Shown one piece after another: positions 53,217 to 63,107 of a DNA stretch of 64,000 bases; position 1 is the first letter of the stretch; every line of letters starts with the position of its first letter. Under the pieces are notes generated by a model. The model was given only the letters and a program-made list of their open reading frames with translations, had not been told where the DNA came from and made no database searches. The stretch is from Telmatospirillum sp. (lineage in GTDB: Bacteria; Pseudomonadota; Alphaproteobacteria; CACIAM-22H2), in NCBI GenBank assembly GCA_020248985.1, contig JADCGL010000014.1, positions 1 through 64,000 on the forward strand, written 5' to 3'. The position numbers and the translations under genes are program-made.

Positions 53217-53873
53217 TTAAGCCGCGCTCGCACCCGTGCCGATCGGGCAGGAAACGCCGGTGCCGCCGAGGCCGCAATAGCCGTTCGGGTTCTTGGCGAG
53301 ATACTGCTGGTGATACGCTTCGGCGTAATAAAATTCTGGAGCGGGCAGAATTTCGGTCGTGATGGGGCCGAAACCGGCTTTGGCCAACACAGGCGCGAAC
53401 GCGGCTTTGGCGCGTTCGGCGGCCGCCTGCTGGGCCGGCGAAAAGCAGTAGATGCCCGAGCGATACTGGGTTCCCACGTCGTTGCCTTGGCGCATGCCTT
53501 GGGTCGGGTCGTGGCTTTCGAAAAAGACCTGCAGCAGCTCATCGTACGCAATACGGGCTGGGTCGAACACGACATGCACGACTTCGTTGTGGCCCGTGGA
53601 CCCGCTGCACACTTCCTCGTAGGTCGGGTTCGGCGTGTAGCCGGCGGCGTAGCCTACAGCCGTCACATGCACGCCTGGCAGCTGCCAGAATTTGCGCTCG
53701 GCACCCCAGAAACAGCCAAGACCGAACATCGCCGCAACGCTGCTGGCCGGATAGGGCGGTTCCAGGGATTGGCCGTTCACGAAATGCTTGGCAGGCACCT
53801 TCATGCGCGTGGCGCGGCCCTTGGGGGCTGCGTCGGGCGACGGCATTTCGACTTTTTTGCGCGTGAAAAACAT
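53217..53873 (-). CDS. msrA: Peptide methionine (S)-sulfoxide reductase
   Basis: 218 residues. Catalytic Cys54 in [33 protein letters not shown] and the resolving-cysteine tail [16 protein letters not shown] are all present. Repairs S-methionine sulfoxide in proteins. N-terminus up to about residue 45 ([17 protein letters not shown]) is an extension without signal-peptide character. ATG 53873 is chosen; an in-frame ATG at 53906 is possible. The 53019-53216 gap upstream of the next gene holds no feature I can support. Confidence 0.9.
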   Translation of the reverse strand: MFFTRKKVEMPSPDAAPKGRATRMKVPAKHFVNGQSLEPPYPASSVAAMFGLGCFWGAERKFWQLPGVHVTAVGYAAGYTPNPTYEEVCSGSTGHNEVVHVVFDPARIAYDELLQVFFESHDPTQGMRQGNDVGTQYRSGIYCFSPAQQAAAERAKAAFAPVLAKAGFGPITTEILPAPEFYYAEAYHQQYLAKNPNGYCGLGGTGVSCPIGTGASAA

Positions 53874-53952
53874 GGAACTGCCCCCTCGGTCGGCGATGTG
53901 CCTCAAGGTTCGAAAGTGGGGCGGTCGGGGTTACGCGTCAAGCGGTGCGCGC

Positions 53953-54234
53953 TCAGACCCGCAAGTGGCGCTCGATGCACATGCGGTCGCCGGGGGTCAG
54001 CGTCACGTCCACGCCGTGCCGGATCTGCATCATCGTTTCAAGCTGTTTGAGCGAAAAAAACAGCCGGCCGCCGGCAAGCTTGCGGGCGACGAGATTCATC
54101 TGTTTGGGCGCATCGACGAAAACTTGGTGGGCCACCAGGCACGGTTTTCCATCCGACTGGCCCAATGTCAAAAACCATTGGGCGACCGAATTGGAGCCGA
54201 TATAGATGCGGTCGTTGATCAGTGTTTCGGACAT
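53953..54234 (-). CDS. Small protein of unknown function
   Basis: 93 residues, MSETLINDRIYIGSNSVAQW to ERHLRV. Mixed alpha/beta with two cysteines and no motif recognised. The open frame extends to 54291, but ATG 54234 is the likeliest start. It is head-to-head with the haloacid dehalogenase, 123 bp apart, and upstream of msrA. Coding potential is moderate (no antisense competitor). Confidence 0.5.
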   Translation of the reverse strand: MSETLINDRIYIGSNSVAQWFLTLGQSDGKPCLVAHQVFVDAPKQMNLVARKLAGGRLFFSLKQLETMMQIRHGVDVTLTPGDRMCIERHLRV

Positions 54235-54357
54235 CGTGTGCAACTCGCTTGCTGTTCGACGCATCGATATTCGCCGATTCGGATGAATCATCGGTTAACT
54301 CGACGCAATAAAATTTGCGGCACCGAGCGGTGCCTGTCTGCCGCTGGAGAAGAACCA

Positions 54358-55029
54358 ATGGAAAGGCCCGTAAAAGCCTGCGTTTTCGACGCCTACGGCA
54401 CGCTGTTCGACGTACACGCCGCCGTGCGCGCGCACGCCCCGCGCATTGGCGTTGCCGCCGAGGCTGTTTCTGCCCTCTGGCGCACAAAGCAGCTCGAGTA
54501 TACCTGGGTCCGCAGCTTGATGGGCCGTCACGCGGATTTCGCGCAGCTGACTGGCGAAGCATTGGACCATGTGATGGCCCGCCACGGCATCGCAGATCCG
54601 GATTTGCGTGCCGATCTGATGGCCGCCTATCGCCGCTTGGCTGCGTATCCGGAGGTCGCCGCGAGCCTCGCTGCTTTGGCAAACGGCGGACGGCGTCTGG
54701 CGATCCTGTCGAACGGCACGCCCGCGTGGCTTGCCGATGCAGTGGCGGCAGCTGGGCTTGCCGGGCGTTTTGCGGCGGTGTGGTCGGTCGAAGCGGTCGG
54801 CATCTACAAGCCCGACGTGCGTGTCTACCGTCTGGCGACCGACGGACTCGGCTTGGACGCGCGCGACATCGGTTTCGTTTCATCGAACCCGTGGGACGCC
54901 GCGGGGGCTGCAAATTTCGGATTCCGTGCGGTGTGGGTCAACCGCAGCGGCCTGCCCGGCGAATATGCGAGCGTTGCGGCGGTTCCGGAAGTTGCGAGCC
55001 TCGCCGATCTGCCGATGCATTTTGGATAG
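54358..55029 (+). CDS. Haloacid dehalogenase type II (L-2-haloacid dehalogenase)
   Basis: 223 residues. HAD motif I VFDAYGTLFD (nucleophile Asp11), motif II LSNGTP, motif III Lys in GIYKPD and motif IV SSNPWDAAGA, where the SSN-xWD pattern is specific to L-2-haloacid dehalogenases. LWRTKQLEYTWVRSLMGRH is the type II cap segment. It would hydrolyse L-2-haloacids to D-2-hydroxyacids, or act on another small carboxylate; D-2-hydroxyacid dehydrogenases are present elsewhere in the window. AGAAGAACC precedes the ATG. Confidence 0.85.
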   Translation: MERPVKACVFDAYGTLFDVHAAVRAHAPRIGVAAEAVSALWRTKQLEYTWVRSLMGRHADFAQLTGEALDHVMARHGIADPDLRADLMAAYRRLAAYPEVAASLAALANGGRRLAILSNGTPAWLADAVAAAGLAGRFAAVWSVEAVGIYKPDVRVYRLATDGLGLDARDIGFVSSNPWDAAGAANFGFRAVWVNRSGLPGEYASVAAVPEVASLADLPMHFG

Positions 55030-55176
55030 ATGCAAAGGTGCGGACTGTTGAAGGTCGCGGCGATTTTGACAGCTGTCATCGCCGAGATCGACGCAGTGCG
55101 CGCGCAGTGGGTGACCCCATGCGCCGAGTGCGTTCTTCAAAAAGAGCTGTTTCTGAGTGCGAGGGATCGGCGGGAA

Positions 55177-55251
55177 TGGTGGGCGCTGTAGGGATTGAAC
55201 CTACGACCCCGGCCGTGTGAAAGCCGTGCTCTACCGCTGAGCTAAGCGCCC
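55177..55251 (-). tRNA. tRNA-Val (anticodon CAC)
   Basis: The minus strand reads GGGCGCT ... AGCGCCC with discriminator A and encoded CCA. The D-arm is GCTCAGCGGTAGAGC, the anticodon loop TTCACAC gives CAC at positions 34-36, and the T-arm GTAGGTTCAATCCCTAC is standard. Single isolated tRNA; it has no variable-arm insertion. No integrase or attachment repeat is visible nearby. Confidence 0.95.
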
Positions 55252-55391
55252 GAACCCAAAGCCTGAACTCGAAGAAGGTGCGGGTATAGTGCGTCCGCAC
55301 TGGCAAAGTCAAGAAAGCGCCACTTGCCGCTGGCGGATTCGACTCTATATTGTTGGATTATCGGATATCCCTCCGTTTTTCGGTGATCGCC

Positions 55392-56222
55392 ATGTCGTTT
55401 CTGCGCCTCGCAGCTCTGGGAGCGGCGTTTGCTGTCGCTTCGGCATCGTCACCCCTTGCAGCCCAGACCGCCTGGGCGCCGCGCGAACGGCTCGAAATCG
55501 TCTACGACGTCACGGCCGGGGCGCGCATCGTCGAACTCACGCTCGAATTCGCGGTGGTCGGCGATACCTACCAGATCGCGAGCCGCCAGGCGTCGGTCGG
55601 GGTCGTACGCTGGGTGTTTCCGTGGCAGTCGCGCACCGACGTGATGGGGCGCTTTTTGGGCGACGCGACGCAGCCTGCCACCTACCGCGTCAAAGGCGAG
55701 TTTCGCGGCCAGCCGCGCAGCGTGGAGATGGATTTTCGCGACGGCGAACTGGTGCGCAACGAAGCCGTGCCCGAAAATCGCGACGACGAGCGCGACGAGG
55801 TGACGCCCGAGCAGCGCGCCGGCGCCATCGACCCGATTTCGGCGGTGATGGCCGTGCTCCGCCAGATCAACGAAGGGCGCGGCTGCACATCGCGCCACGC
55901 CGTGTTCGACGGCCGCATGCGCTTCGACATTCTGTTCGAGGACAAGGGCCAGCGCGATTTGCCGCGCACGGCCGGTTCGATCTTTCAGGGGACCGCCGAG
56001 ATCTGCGAGTTCACGTGGGTTCCGATCGCCGGCCGCTCGCGCAAAGCCACAGCCAACCGCAATCCCGACGACGACAAGCGCACGGGGCGCGTTTTCATGG
56101 CGCCGCTCGGCGAGCGGCAGGTGCTGGCACCGGCGCGCATCGAATTCGAGACCTGGTTCGGCACGGTCGTCGGCCATCTGCGCGACGTGCGCGGCATGCC
56201 GCAGAAGGCCTCGGCCGAGTAA
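55392..56222 (+). CDS. DUF3108 secreted protein
   Basis: 276 residues with a signal peptide ending SSPLAAQ near residue 27. The mature protein is beta-rich with ERLEIVYDVTAGARIVELTLEF at the start, the YxVTxGG-like pattern of DUF3108 periplasmic proteins, which share a long beta-barrel-like fold. Function unknown; an envelope-stress or outer-membrane role has been suggested for relatives but not shown. ATG 55392 places the signal peptide at the N-terminus; a longer frame starts at 55350. Confidence 0.72.
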   Translation: MSFLRLAALGAAFAVASASSPLAAQTAWAPRERLEIVYDVTAGARIVELTLEFAVVGDTYQIASRQASVGVVRWVFPWQSRTDVMGRFLGDATQPATYRVKGEFRGQPRSVEMDFRDGELVRNEAVPENRDDERDEVTPEQRAGAIDPISAVMAVLRQINEGRGCTSRHAVFDGRMRFDILFEDKGQRDLPRTAGSIFQGTAEICEFTWVPIAGRSRKATANRNPDDDKRTGRVFMAPLGERQVLAPARIEFETWFGTVVGHLRDVRGMPQKASAE

Positions 56223-56247
56223 GCGGGGGCCGCACAGGCCGCATCCG

Positions 56248-56703
56248 TTATTTCAGGTCTTCCGTTTCGGCCGCGAGCGCGCGGCCCGAGACGCGCACTT
56301 CCCAAATGAAAAGAGCCAAGCCCACGATCACGGCCGCGACCGCCGCCGCAAACAAGGCGAGCGGCAGCACGCTTTGCGTATCGCGCGACAGGCCGCCCAC
56401 GAACAGCGCCAGGATGGCGCAGCAGGTGAGGAAGGCCGACAGGGCGGCAAGCGCTATCGCCGCATTGACGATGTGCAAGCGCAAACGCTGCAGCGCCAAT
56501 TCGCGGCGCAATTGGCGTATGTCGGCGTCGTCCGGGTCGGCACGCAATTGTGCGGCGACCTTGCGCATCCGGTCGACCACTCGTGCGAGCCTGCCCGTGA
56601 ATACGTTCAGCAGTATGCCGAGGCCGTTCAGCAGAAAGACCGGGGCGATCGCAACCTGGATCAGATGCGCAATGGTTTCGTTGTCGGCAATGCCCGGGAT
56701 CAT
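56248..56703 (-). CDS. DUF2721 membrane protein
   Basis: 151 residues. HLIQVAIAPVFLLNGLGILLNVFTGRLARVVDR is the first membrane segment and basic loop of DUF2721, followed by two more helices. Function unknown. Its ATG overlaps the phosphoglycolate phosphatase stop by 4 nt (ATGA), so the two are coupled. Confidence 0.8.
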   Translation of the reverse strand: MIPGIADNETIAHLIQVAIAPVFLLNGLGILLNVFTGRLARVVDRMRKVAAQLRADPDDADIRQLRRELALQRLRLHIVNAAIALAALSAFLTCCAILALFVGGLSRDTQSVLPLALFAAAVAAVIVGLALFIWEVRVSGRALAAETEDLK

Positions 56704-57359
56704 GCGACGAGGGCCTCGAGTTCCGCAAAACTGCCAATGACCGCGTCGCCGTCCAAGGCCGCAGGCACGATCGCCGAATAGCCCCAGTCGACGACCACAA
56801 GCGGCATGCGCGCGGCTTTGGCCGCCGCCGCATCGTTGGGCGAGTCGCCCACCATCAGGCAGTCGCGAGGTAGAACGCCGAGCCGCTCGGCCGTCGCCAG
56901 CAAATGGCGCGCATCGGGTTTGCGATGCGGCACGTCGCCCCCGACGATCGCGTCGAAATAGCCGGCAAGCCCCAGCATCTCGAGCAGGCGGACTGCCAAA
57001 GCATCGGACTTGTTCGTGCAAACGCCGAGTTTGCGTCCGCGCGCGCGCAGGGTTGCCAAGGTCGATGCGACGTGCGGATAGGGCTTCGAGAAACTGGCGA
57101 GCGACGCGCCGTAGATTTCGAACCAGCGCGCGGTTGCGGCGTCGACGTCCGGGGCAGGGGCACCGCTTGCCAGAAAGGCGCGCTGGACGAGCACGCGCGC
57201 ACCGTCGCCGATCAGGCGGCGGCCGGCCTCGAATCCGATCGGCGCGCGGTCGTATTCGGCCAGCAACGCATCGACGGCGGCGACGATGTCTTGGGCCGTG
57301 TCCACGAGCGTGCCGTCGAGATCGAAGATGACGGCGCGGCAATCGAAAGTCTTGGGCAT
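56700..57359 (-). CDS. gph: Phosphoglycolate phosphatase (HAD family)
   Basis: 219 residues. Motif I VIFDLDGTLVD (Asp13, Asp15), motif II CTNKS, motif III Lys in HRKPDARHL and motif IV MVGDSPNDAAAA. Removes phosphate from 2-phosphoglycolate, made when damaged 3-prime DNA ends are processed or during photorespiratory-type metabolism. ATG 57359 is the proper start. Divergent from glmU, 89 bp apart. Sequence alone cannot exclude another HAD phosphatase such as a phosphonatase. Confidence 0.83.
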   Translation of the reverse strand: MPKTFDCRAVIFDLDGTLVDTAQDIVAAVDALLAEYDRAPIGFEAGRRLIGDGARVLVQRAFLASGAPAPDVDAATARWFEIYGASLASFSKPYPHVASTLATLRARGRKLGVCTNKSDALAVRLLEMLGLAGYFDAIVGGDVPHRKPDARHLLATAERLGVLPRDCLMVGDSPNDAAAAKAARMPLVVVDWGYSAIVPAALDGDAVIGSFAELEALVA

Positions 57360-57448
57360 CGACGTGCAATTCCTTGCAACATTTTGTGATTTCGCGGCCG
57401 CTTCGGTGTATGGAATTGTTCCGCCGAATCGCGAGGGGTATCGCATCT

Positions 57449-58831
57449 ATGAACGCGCACGACAAGAAGCTTGCCGTGATCGTGCTCGCCGCTGGGCTCG
57501 GCAGCCGCATGAAGAGCGCAAAGCCCAAAGTGCTGCACGCGGTCGGCGGGCGGCCTTTGATCGGCCATATCGCCGCCGAGCTTGCAGCGCTGCAGCCGGC
57601 CAAAGTCGTGCTGGTGGTCGGCCCCGGCGACACGGCCGTGCTGGCGGCCGCGCGCGCGGCGGCCCCAGGCCTCGACATCGTCAGCGTCGAGCAGCGCGAG
57701 CGGTTGGGAACGGGCCACGCCGCATTGCAGGCCAAAGCGGCATTGCAGGCTTTCGACGGCGATATACTGGTGACACTCGGCGATGCGCCGTTCGTGAGCG
57801 CGGCGACGTTTGTGCGGCTGCGCGCTGCGCTCGACCACGGCTCGAACCCGGCCGTTGCCGTGCTCGGCGTGCGGCTTGCCGAGCCGGGCGCTTTCGGGCG
57901 CCTCGTCTGCGACGCCGACGGCAGCTTGGCGCGCATCGTCGAAGCCAAAGATGCCGACGAGGCCACGCGGCGCATCGATTTCGTGAACTCGGGCGTAATG
58001 GCGTTTGCAGGTCGCGGTTTTTTCGATCTCTTGGGTCGCATTGCGCCCAACAATGCGCAGCGCGAATTCTATCTGACCGACGCAATCGGGCTGGCGCGCG
58101 CGGCCGGCCGCGCGGCGCGCGCGATCGAAGGAAGCGCCGACGAGTGGCTCGCCGCCAACGACCGCATCGAGCTCGCGGGCCTCGAGGCCGCGTTCCAGCG
58201 CAAGAAAAGACGCGCGGCGATGCTGGCGGGCGTCACGCTCGTCGATCCGGCAAGCGTGTGGTTCAGCTACGACACGCAGATCGGAGCGGACACGATTGTC
58301 TATCCGTCGGTATTTTTCGGGCCCGGGGCCAAAATCGGCGCCAATGTCGAGATCAAGGGTTTCTGCCACATCGAGGGCACGCAGATCGCCGACGGTGCCG
58401 TCGTGGGGCCGTTCGCGCGGCTGCGCCCGGGTGCCGACATCGCGGCGGGAGCGCATATCGGCAATTTCGTCGAGATCAAGAATGCGACGGTTGCGACGGG
58501 TGCCAAGATCAACCATCTGAGCTATGTCGGCGACGCAAAAGTGGGCGCCGGTGCGAATATCGGGGCGGGCACCATCACCTGCAACTACGACGGCTTCGAA
58601 AAATCCGTCACCGAAATCGGGGATGGCGCTTTTGTCGGCTCCAACAGCGCTTTGGTCGCACCCGTCAAAATCGGTGCCGGTGCGATCGTGGGGGCGGGCT
58701 CGGTCGTGACGCAGGACGTCGAAGACGATGCGTTGGTCGTGGCGCGCGGCACTGCGCACACGCGCAGCGGTTGGGCCAAGCAGTTTCGCGCGCGCCGTGC
58801 GGCGGAAAAAGCGGCGAAGAAAAAGGATTAG
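57449..58831 (+). CDS. glmU: Bifunctional UDP-GlcNAc pyrophosphorylase / glucosamine-1-phosphate acetyltransferase
   Basis: 460 residues. N-terminal uridylyltransferase: VIVLAAGLGSRMKSAKPKVLH (residues 10-30) with the GxGxRM and K contact, and Asp in TLGDAPF. C-terminal left-handed beta-helix: hexapeptide repeats through GANVEIKGFCHIEGTQI to AGTITCNYDGFEKS, acetyl-CoA side. Catalyses the last two steps of UDP-GlcNAc synthesis for peptidoglycan and lipopolysaccharide. GCGAGGGG lies upstream; a longer open frame starts at 57374. Operon with glmS, 6 bp spacing. Confidence 0.92.
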   Translation: MNAHDKKLAVIVLAAGLGSRMKSAKPKVLHAVGGRPLIGHIAAELAALQPAKVVLVVGPGDTAVLAAARAAAPGLDIVSVEQRERLGTGHAALQAKAALQAFDGDILVTLGDAPFVSAATFVRLRAALDHGSNPAVAVLGVRLAEPGAFGRLVCDADGSLARIVEAKDADEATRRIDFVNSGVMAFAGRGFFDLLGRIAPNNAQREFYLTDAIGLARAAGRAARAIEGSADEWLAANDRIELAGLEAAFQRKKRRAAMLAGVTLVDPASVWFSYDTQIGADTIVYPSVFFGPGAKIGANVEIKGFCHIEGTQIADGAVVGPFARLRPGADIAAGAHIGNFVEIKNATVATGAKINHLSYVGDAKVGAGANIGAGTITCNYDGFEKSVTEIGDGAFVGSNSALVAPVKIGAGAIVGAGSVVTQDVEDDALVVARGTAHTRSGWAKQFRARRAAEKAAKKKD

Positions 58832-58837
58832 CAGTTC

Positions 58838-60661
<1,824 letters not shown>

Positions 60662-60712
60662 CGGTCGCGTATAATCCGGCGCAAACAAGCCGAACTTTCG
60701 GGGGAGAAAACC

Positions 60713-62200
60713 ATGGCAGAACCTGTTCGTGCAGCCCGCTACAGCGGCGTTGCCCTCAAAGACCCGTCGTTGTTTCGCCAGCAAGGCTATATCGACGGCG
60801 CTTGGTGCGACGCGGACTCGAAAAAGACGTTCGACGTCGACGACCCTGCGACCGGCACGATGCTGGGCCATGTGCCCGACATGGGCGCTGCCGAAACCCG
60901 CCGCGCCATCGCGGCAGCCGAGCGCGCCTTTGCCACGTGGCGAAAAGTGCCGGCCAAGCAGCGCGCTGCGGTCTTGCGCAAATGGCACGACCTGATGATG
61001 GCGAATGCCGACGATCTCGCCTTGCTGATGACGATGGAACAGGGCAAGCCGCTGCCTGAATCCAAGGGCGAAGTCGGCTACGCGGCTTCGTTCCTCGAAT
61101 GGTTCGCCGAAGAGGCCAAGCGCGCCTACGGCGACGTGATCCCGACCACCGCCAACGACCGCCGCTACGTGATCACGAAGGAACCGATCGGCGTCGTCGC
61201 CGCGATCACGCCGTGGAACTTCCCGGCCGCGATGATCACGCGCAAGGCAGGTCCAGCGATCGCGGCGGGCTGCACGGTCGTGCTGAAACCCTCCGAGCTC
61301 ACGCCGTTTTCGGCCTTGGCATTGGCCGAGCTTGCCGAGCGTGCCGGCCTGCCCAAGGGCGTGTTCAATGTCGTGACGGGCGATGCGCCGACGATCGGCA
61401 AGGAACTCACCGGCAACCCGGTCGTGCGCAAGCTCGGGTTCACGGGCTCGACCGAGATCGGCAAATTGCTGATGGCGCAATGTGCGGGCACGGTCAAAAA
61501 AGTCTCGCTCGAACTCGGCGGCAATGCGCCCTTCATCGTGTTCGACGATGCCGATCTCGATGCGGCCGTCGAGGGGGCACTTGCCTCCAAATACCGCAAC
61601 ACCGGGCAGACATGCGTGTGCGCCAACCGCTTCCTCGTGCAGGACGGCATTTACGACGCGTTCGCGGCGAAGTTCGCGGCCGCCGCCAAAAAGCTCAACC
61701 CGGCCCCGGGCACGGAAGCGGGGGCGAGCCAAGGCCCGCTGATCGAGAATGCGGCGGTCGACAAGGTCGAACGCCACATCGCCGACGCGCTCGCCAAGGG
61801 GGCCACGCTGCTTGCCGGCGGCAAGCGCCATGCGCGCGGTGGGCGTTTCTTCGAACCGACCGTGCTCGCGGGCGTGACCGCGCAGATGCTCGTGGCGCGC
61901 GAGGAAACCTTCGGCCCGGTCGCACCGTTGTTCCGTTTCAAGACCGACGACGAGGCGGTGCGGATGGCCAACGACACCGAGTTCGGTCTCGCAGCCTATT
62001 TCTACAGCCGCGACATCGGCCGCGTGTGGCGCGTGTCCGAAGCGCTGGAATACGGCCTCATCGGCGTGAATGCCGGCGTGATCGCCACAGCCGAGGTGCC
62101 GTTCGGCGGCATGAAGGAATCGGGCATCGGCCGCGAGGGCTCCAAGTACGGCCTCGAGGAGTTCATGGAGGTAAAATACGTCTGCATGGGCGGGCTCTGA
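60713..62200 (+). CDS. gabD: Succinate-semialdehyde dehydrogenase, NAD(P)+
   Basis: 495 residues of the aldehyde dehydrogenase superfamily. Catalytic Cys301 in NTGQTCVCANRF, general base Glu267 in SLELGGNAPF, Asn169 in TPWNFPAAM, and LGFTGSTEIGKLL at the NAD(P) site. The second Cys in CVCAN (Cys303) and the VGYAASFLEWFAEEAKR segment are typical of GabD, which oxidises succinate semialdehyde from GABA or polyamine breakdown. Glutarate semialdehyde is a possible second substrate. No GABA transaminase is adjacent. Likely own promoter upstream. Confidence 0.9.
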   Translation: MAEPVRAARYSGVALKDPSLFRQQGYIDGAWCDADSKKTFDVDDPATGTMLGHVPDMGAAETRRAIAAAERAFATWRKVPAKQRAAVLRKWHDLMMANADDLALLMTMEQGKPLPESKGEVGYAASFLEWFAEEAKRAYGDVIPTTANDRRYVITKEPIGVVAAITPWNFPAAMITRKAGPAIAAGCTVVLKPSELTPFSALALAELAERAGLPKGVFNVVTGDAPTIGKELTGNPVVRKLGFTGSTEIGKLLMAQCAGTVKKVSLELGGNAPFIVFDDADLDAAVEGALASKYRNTGQTCVCANRFLVQDGIYDAFAAKFAAAAKKLNPAPGTEAGASQGPLIENAAVDKVERHIADALAKGATLLAGGKRHARGGRFFEPTVLAGVTAQMLVAREETFGPVAPLFRFKTDDEAVRMANDTEFGLAAYFYSRDIGRVWRVSEALEYGLIGVNAGVIATAEVPFGGMKESGIGREGSKYGLEEFMEVKYVCMGGL

Positions 62201-62281
62201 TCCAGGCCGTGGGTGCATTGGCTTGTTGGCGCGCTGCGCGCTAATGTAGCGTTCCATCAAGCCGTTTAGGCGAGTCGCCCC

Positions 62282-62650
62282 ATGCCGTCGGAGACCCGGT
62301 TCATCTTTTTCGAAACTGGCGAGCTTTTGCGCGCGAGTCTCGATTGGGCCGTCGCCAACGGCAAGAAGCTCGGCAAGGCCAAGCCCTCGCGCCTGCATGT
62401 CGATCTTGAAGCTTTGGCCGTAACCGTGCATTTCGACGTCAAGGGTGCCGAGCAGCCCGCGGCTCCGCCGCTCGAGCTCAAGAGCGAGCATCTGCAGACG
62501 GCCCTGCTGACCTTGTGCCGCAAGCAGAAGATCCCGCTGCCGATGAAATCGGCCAAGACGCTGATCGCACTCCAGAACCAGATCACCTTCATGATCACGC
62601 TGACGAACGACAACGACGCACCCAAGATCAAGATCGAATACGCCGATTGA
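62282..62650 (+). CDS. Small protein of unknown function
   Basis: 122 residues: MPSETRFIFFETGELLRASL to KIKIEYAD. Basic helix (VANGKKLGKAKPSRLHVD) then beta strands and ELKSEHLQTALLTLCRKQKI. No family recognised. Nine bp before the next unknown gene and 81 bp after gabD. A role as a PilZ-like or regulatory protein cannot be supported. Confidence 0.6.
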   Translation: MPSETRFIFFETGELLRASLDWAVANGKKLGKAKPSRLHVDLEALAVTVHFDVKGAEQPAAPPLELKSEHLQTALLTLCRKQKIPLPMKSAKTLIALQNQITFMITLTNDNDAPKIKIEYAD

Positions 62651-62659
62651 GAGGCCGCC

Positions 62660-63094
62660 ATGTTCGCCGACGGTCAGGCCCTCGCCGCGACGCTGCTTTT
62701 TGCCGTCAAAGCCCTGTTCTATTTCGCCGCCATCCGCATCGTCACGACCGCGATCGTCGCGGCCTCGCTGCCCGCAGGCGAGGCGCGCGAGGCTGAATTG
62801 CGTTGGCGGCTCTTGTATCTCGACCGTTGGCCTGCCTATGTCTTCACGGTCGCATGGCTCCTCTATTTCGGGCGCGCAACGCTCGACGCGGGGACTCTGT
62901 GGACCCCGTTCGCCGCCGCTTTCGTGGCGGGCCTGACGCTGGTGCCGGTGCTGCTGAACAAGCGTTTCGGCCGCTATGACTACGCGCCTTCGCTTGCGGT
63001 CTATGCCGACACTCGGCGCGTCTATCGCCGCCAGATCGCGTGGCTGACCGTCGCGTCGATCGCTGGTATGGTCCTGCTCTTCGACGCCGCTTGA
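62660..63094 (+). CDS. Unknown four-helix membrane protein
   Basis: 144 residues with hydrophobic stretches near 8-35, 50-68, 78-98 and 122-142, separated by basic loops (LYLDRWP, NKRFGRYDYAP, YRRQIAW). ATG at 62660 follows the previous gene by 9 bp. No recognised domain. It is co-directional with gor, 13 bp upstream of its start. Confidence 0.6.
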   Translation: MFADGQALAATLLFAVKALFYFAAIRIVTTAIVAASLPAGEAREAELRWRLLYLDRWPAYVFTVAWLLYFGRATLDAGTLWTPFAAAFVAGLTLVPVLLNKRFGRYDYAPSLAVYADTRRVYRRQIAWLTVASIAGMVLLFDAA

Positions 63095-63107
63095 GGAAAA
63101 ACATTTT

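Noticed and set aside
55177-55251. tRNA-Val as an integration site for a mobile island.
   Set aside because: No integrase, no direct repeat of the tRNA end and no change in gene style on either side was seen.
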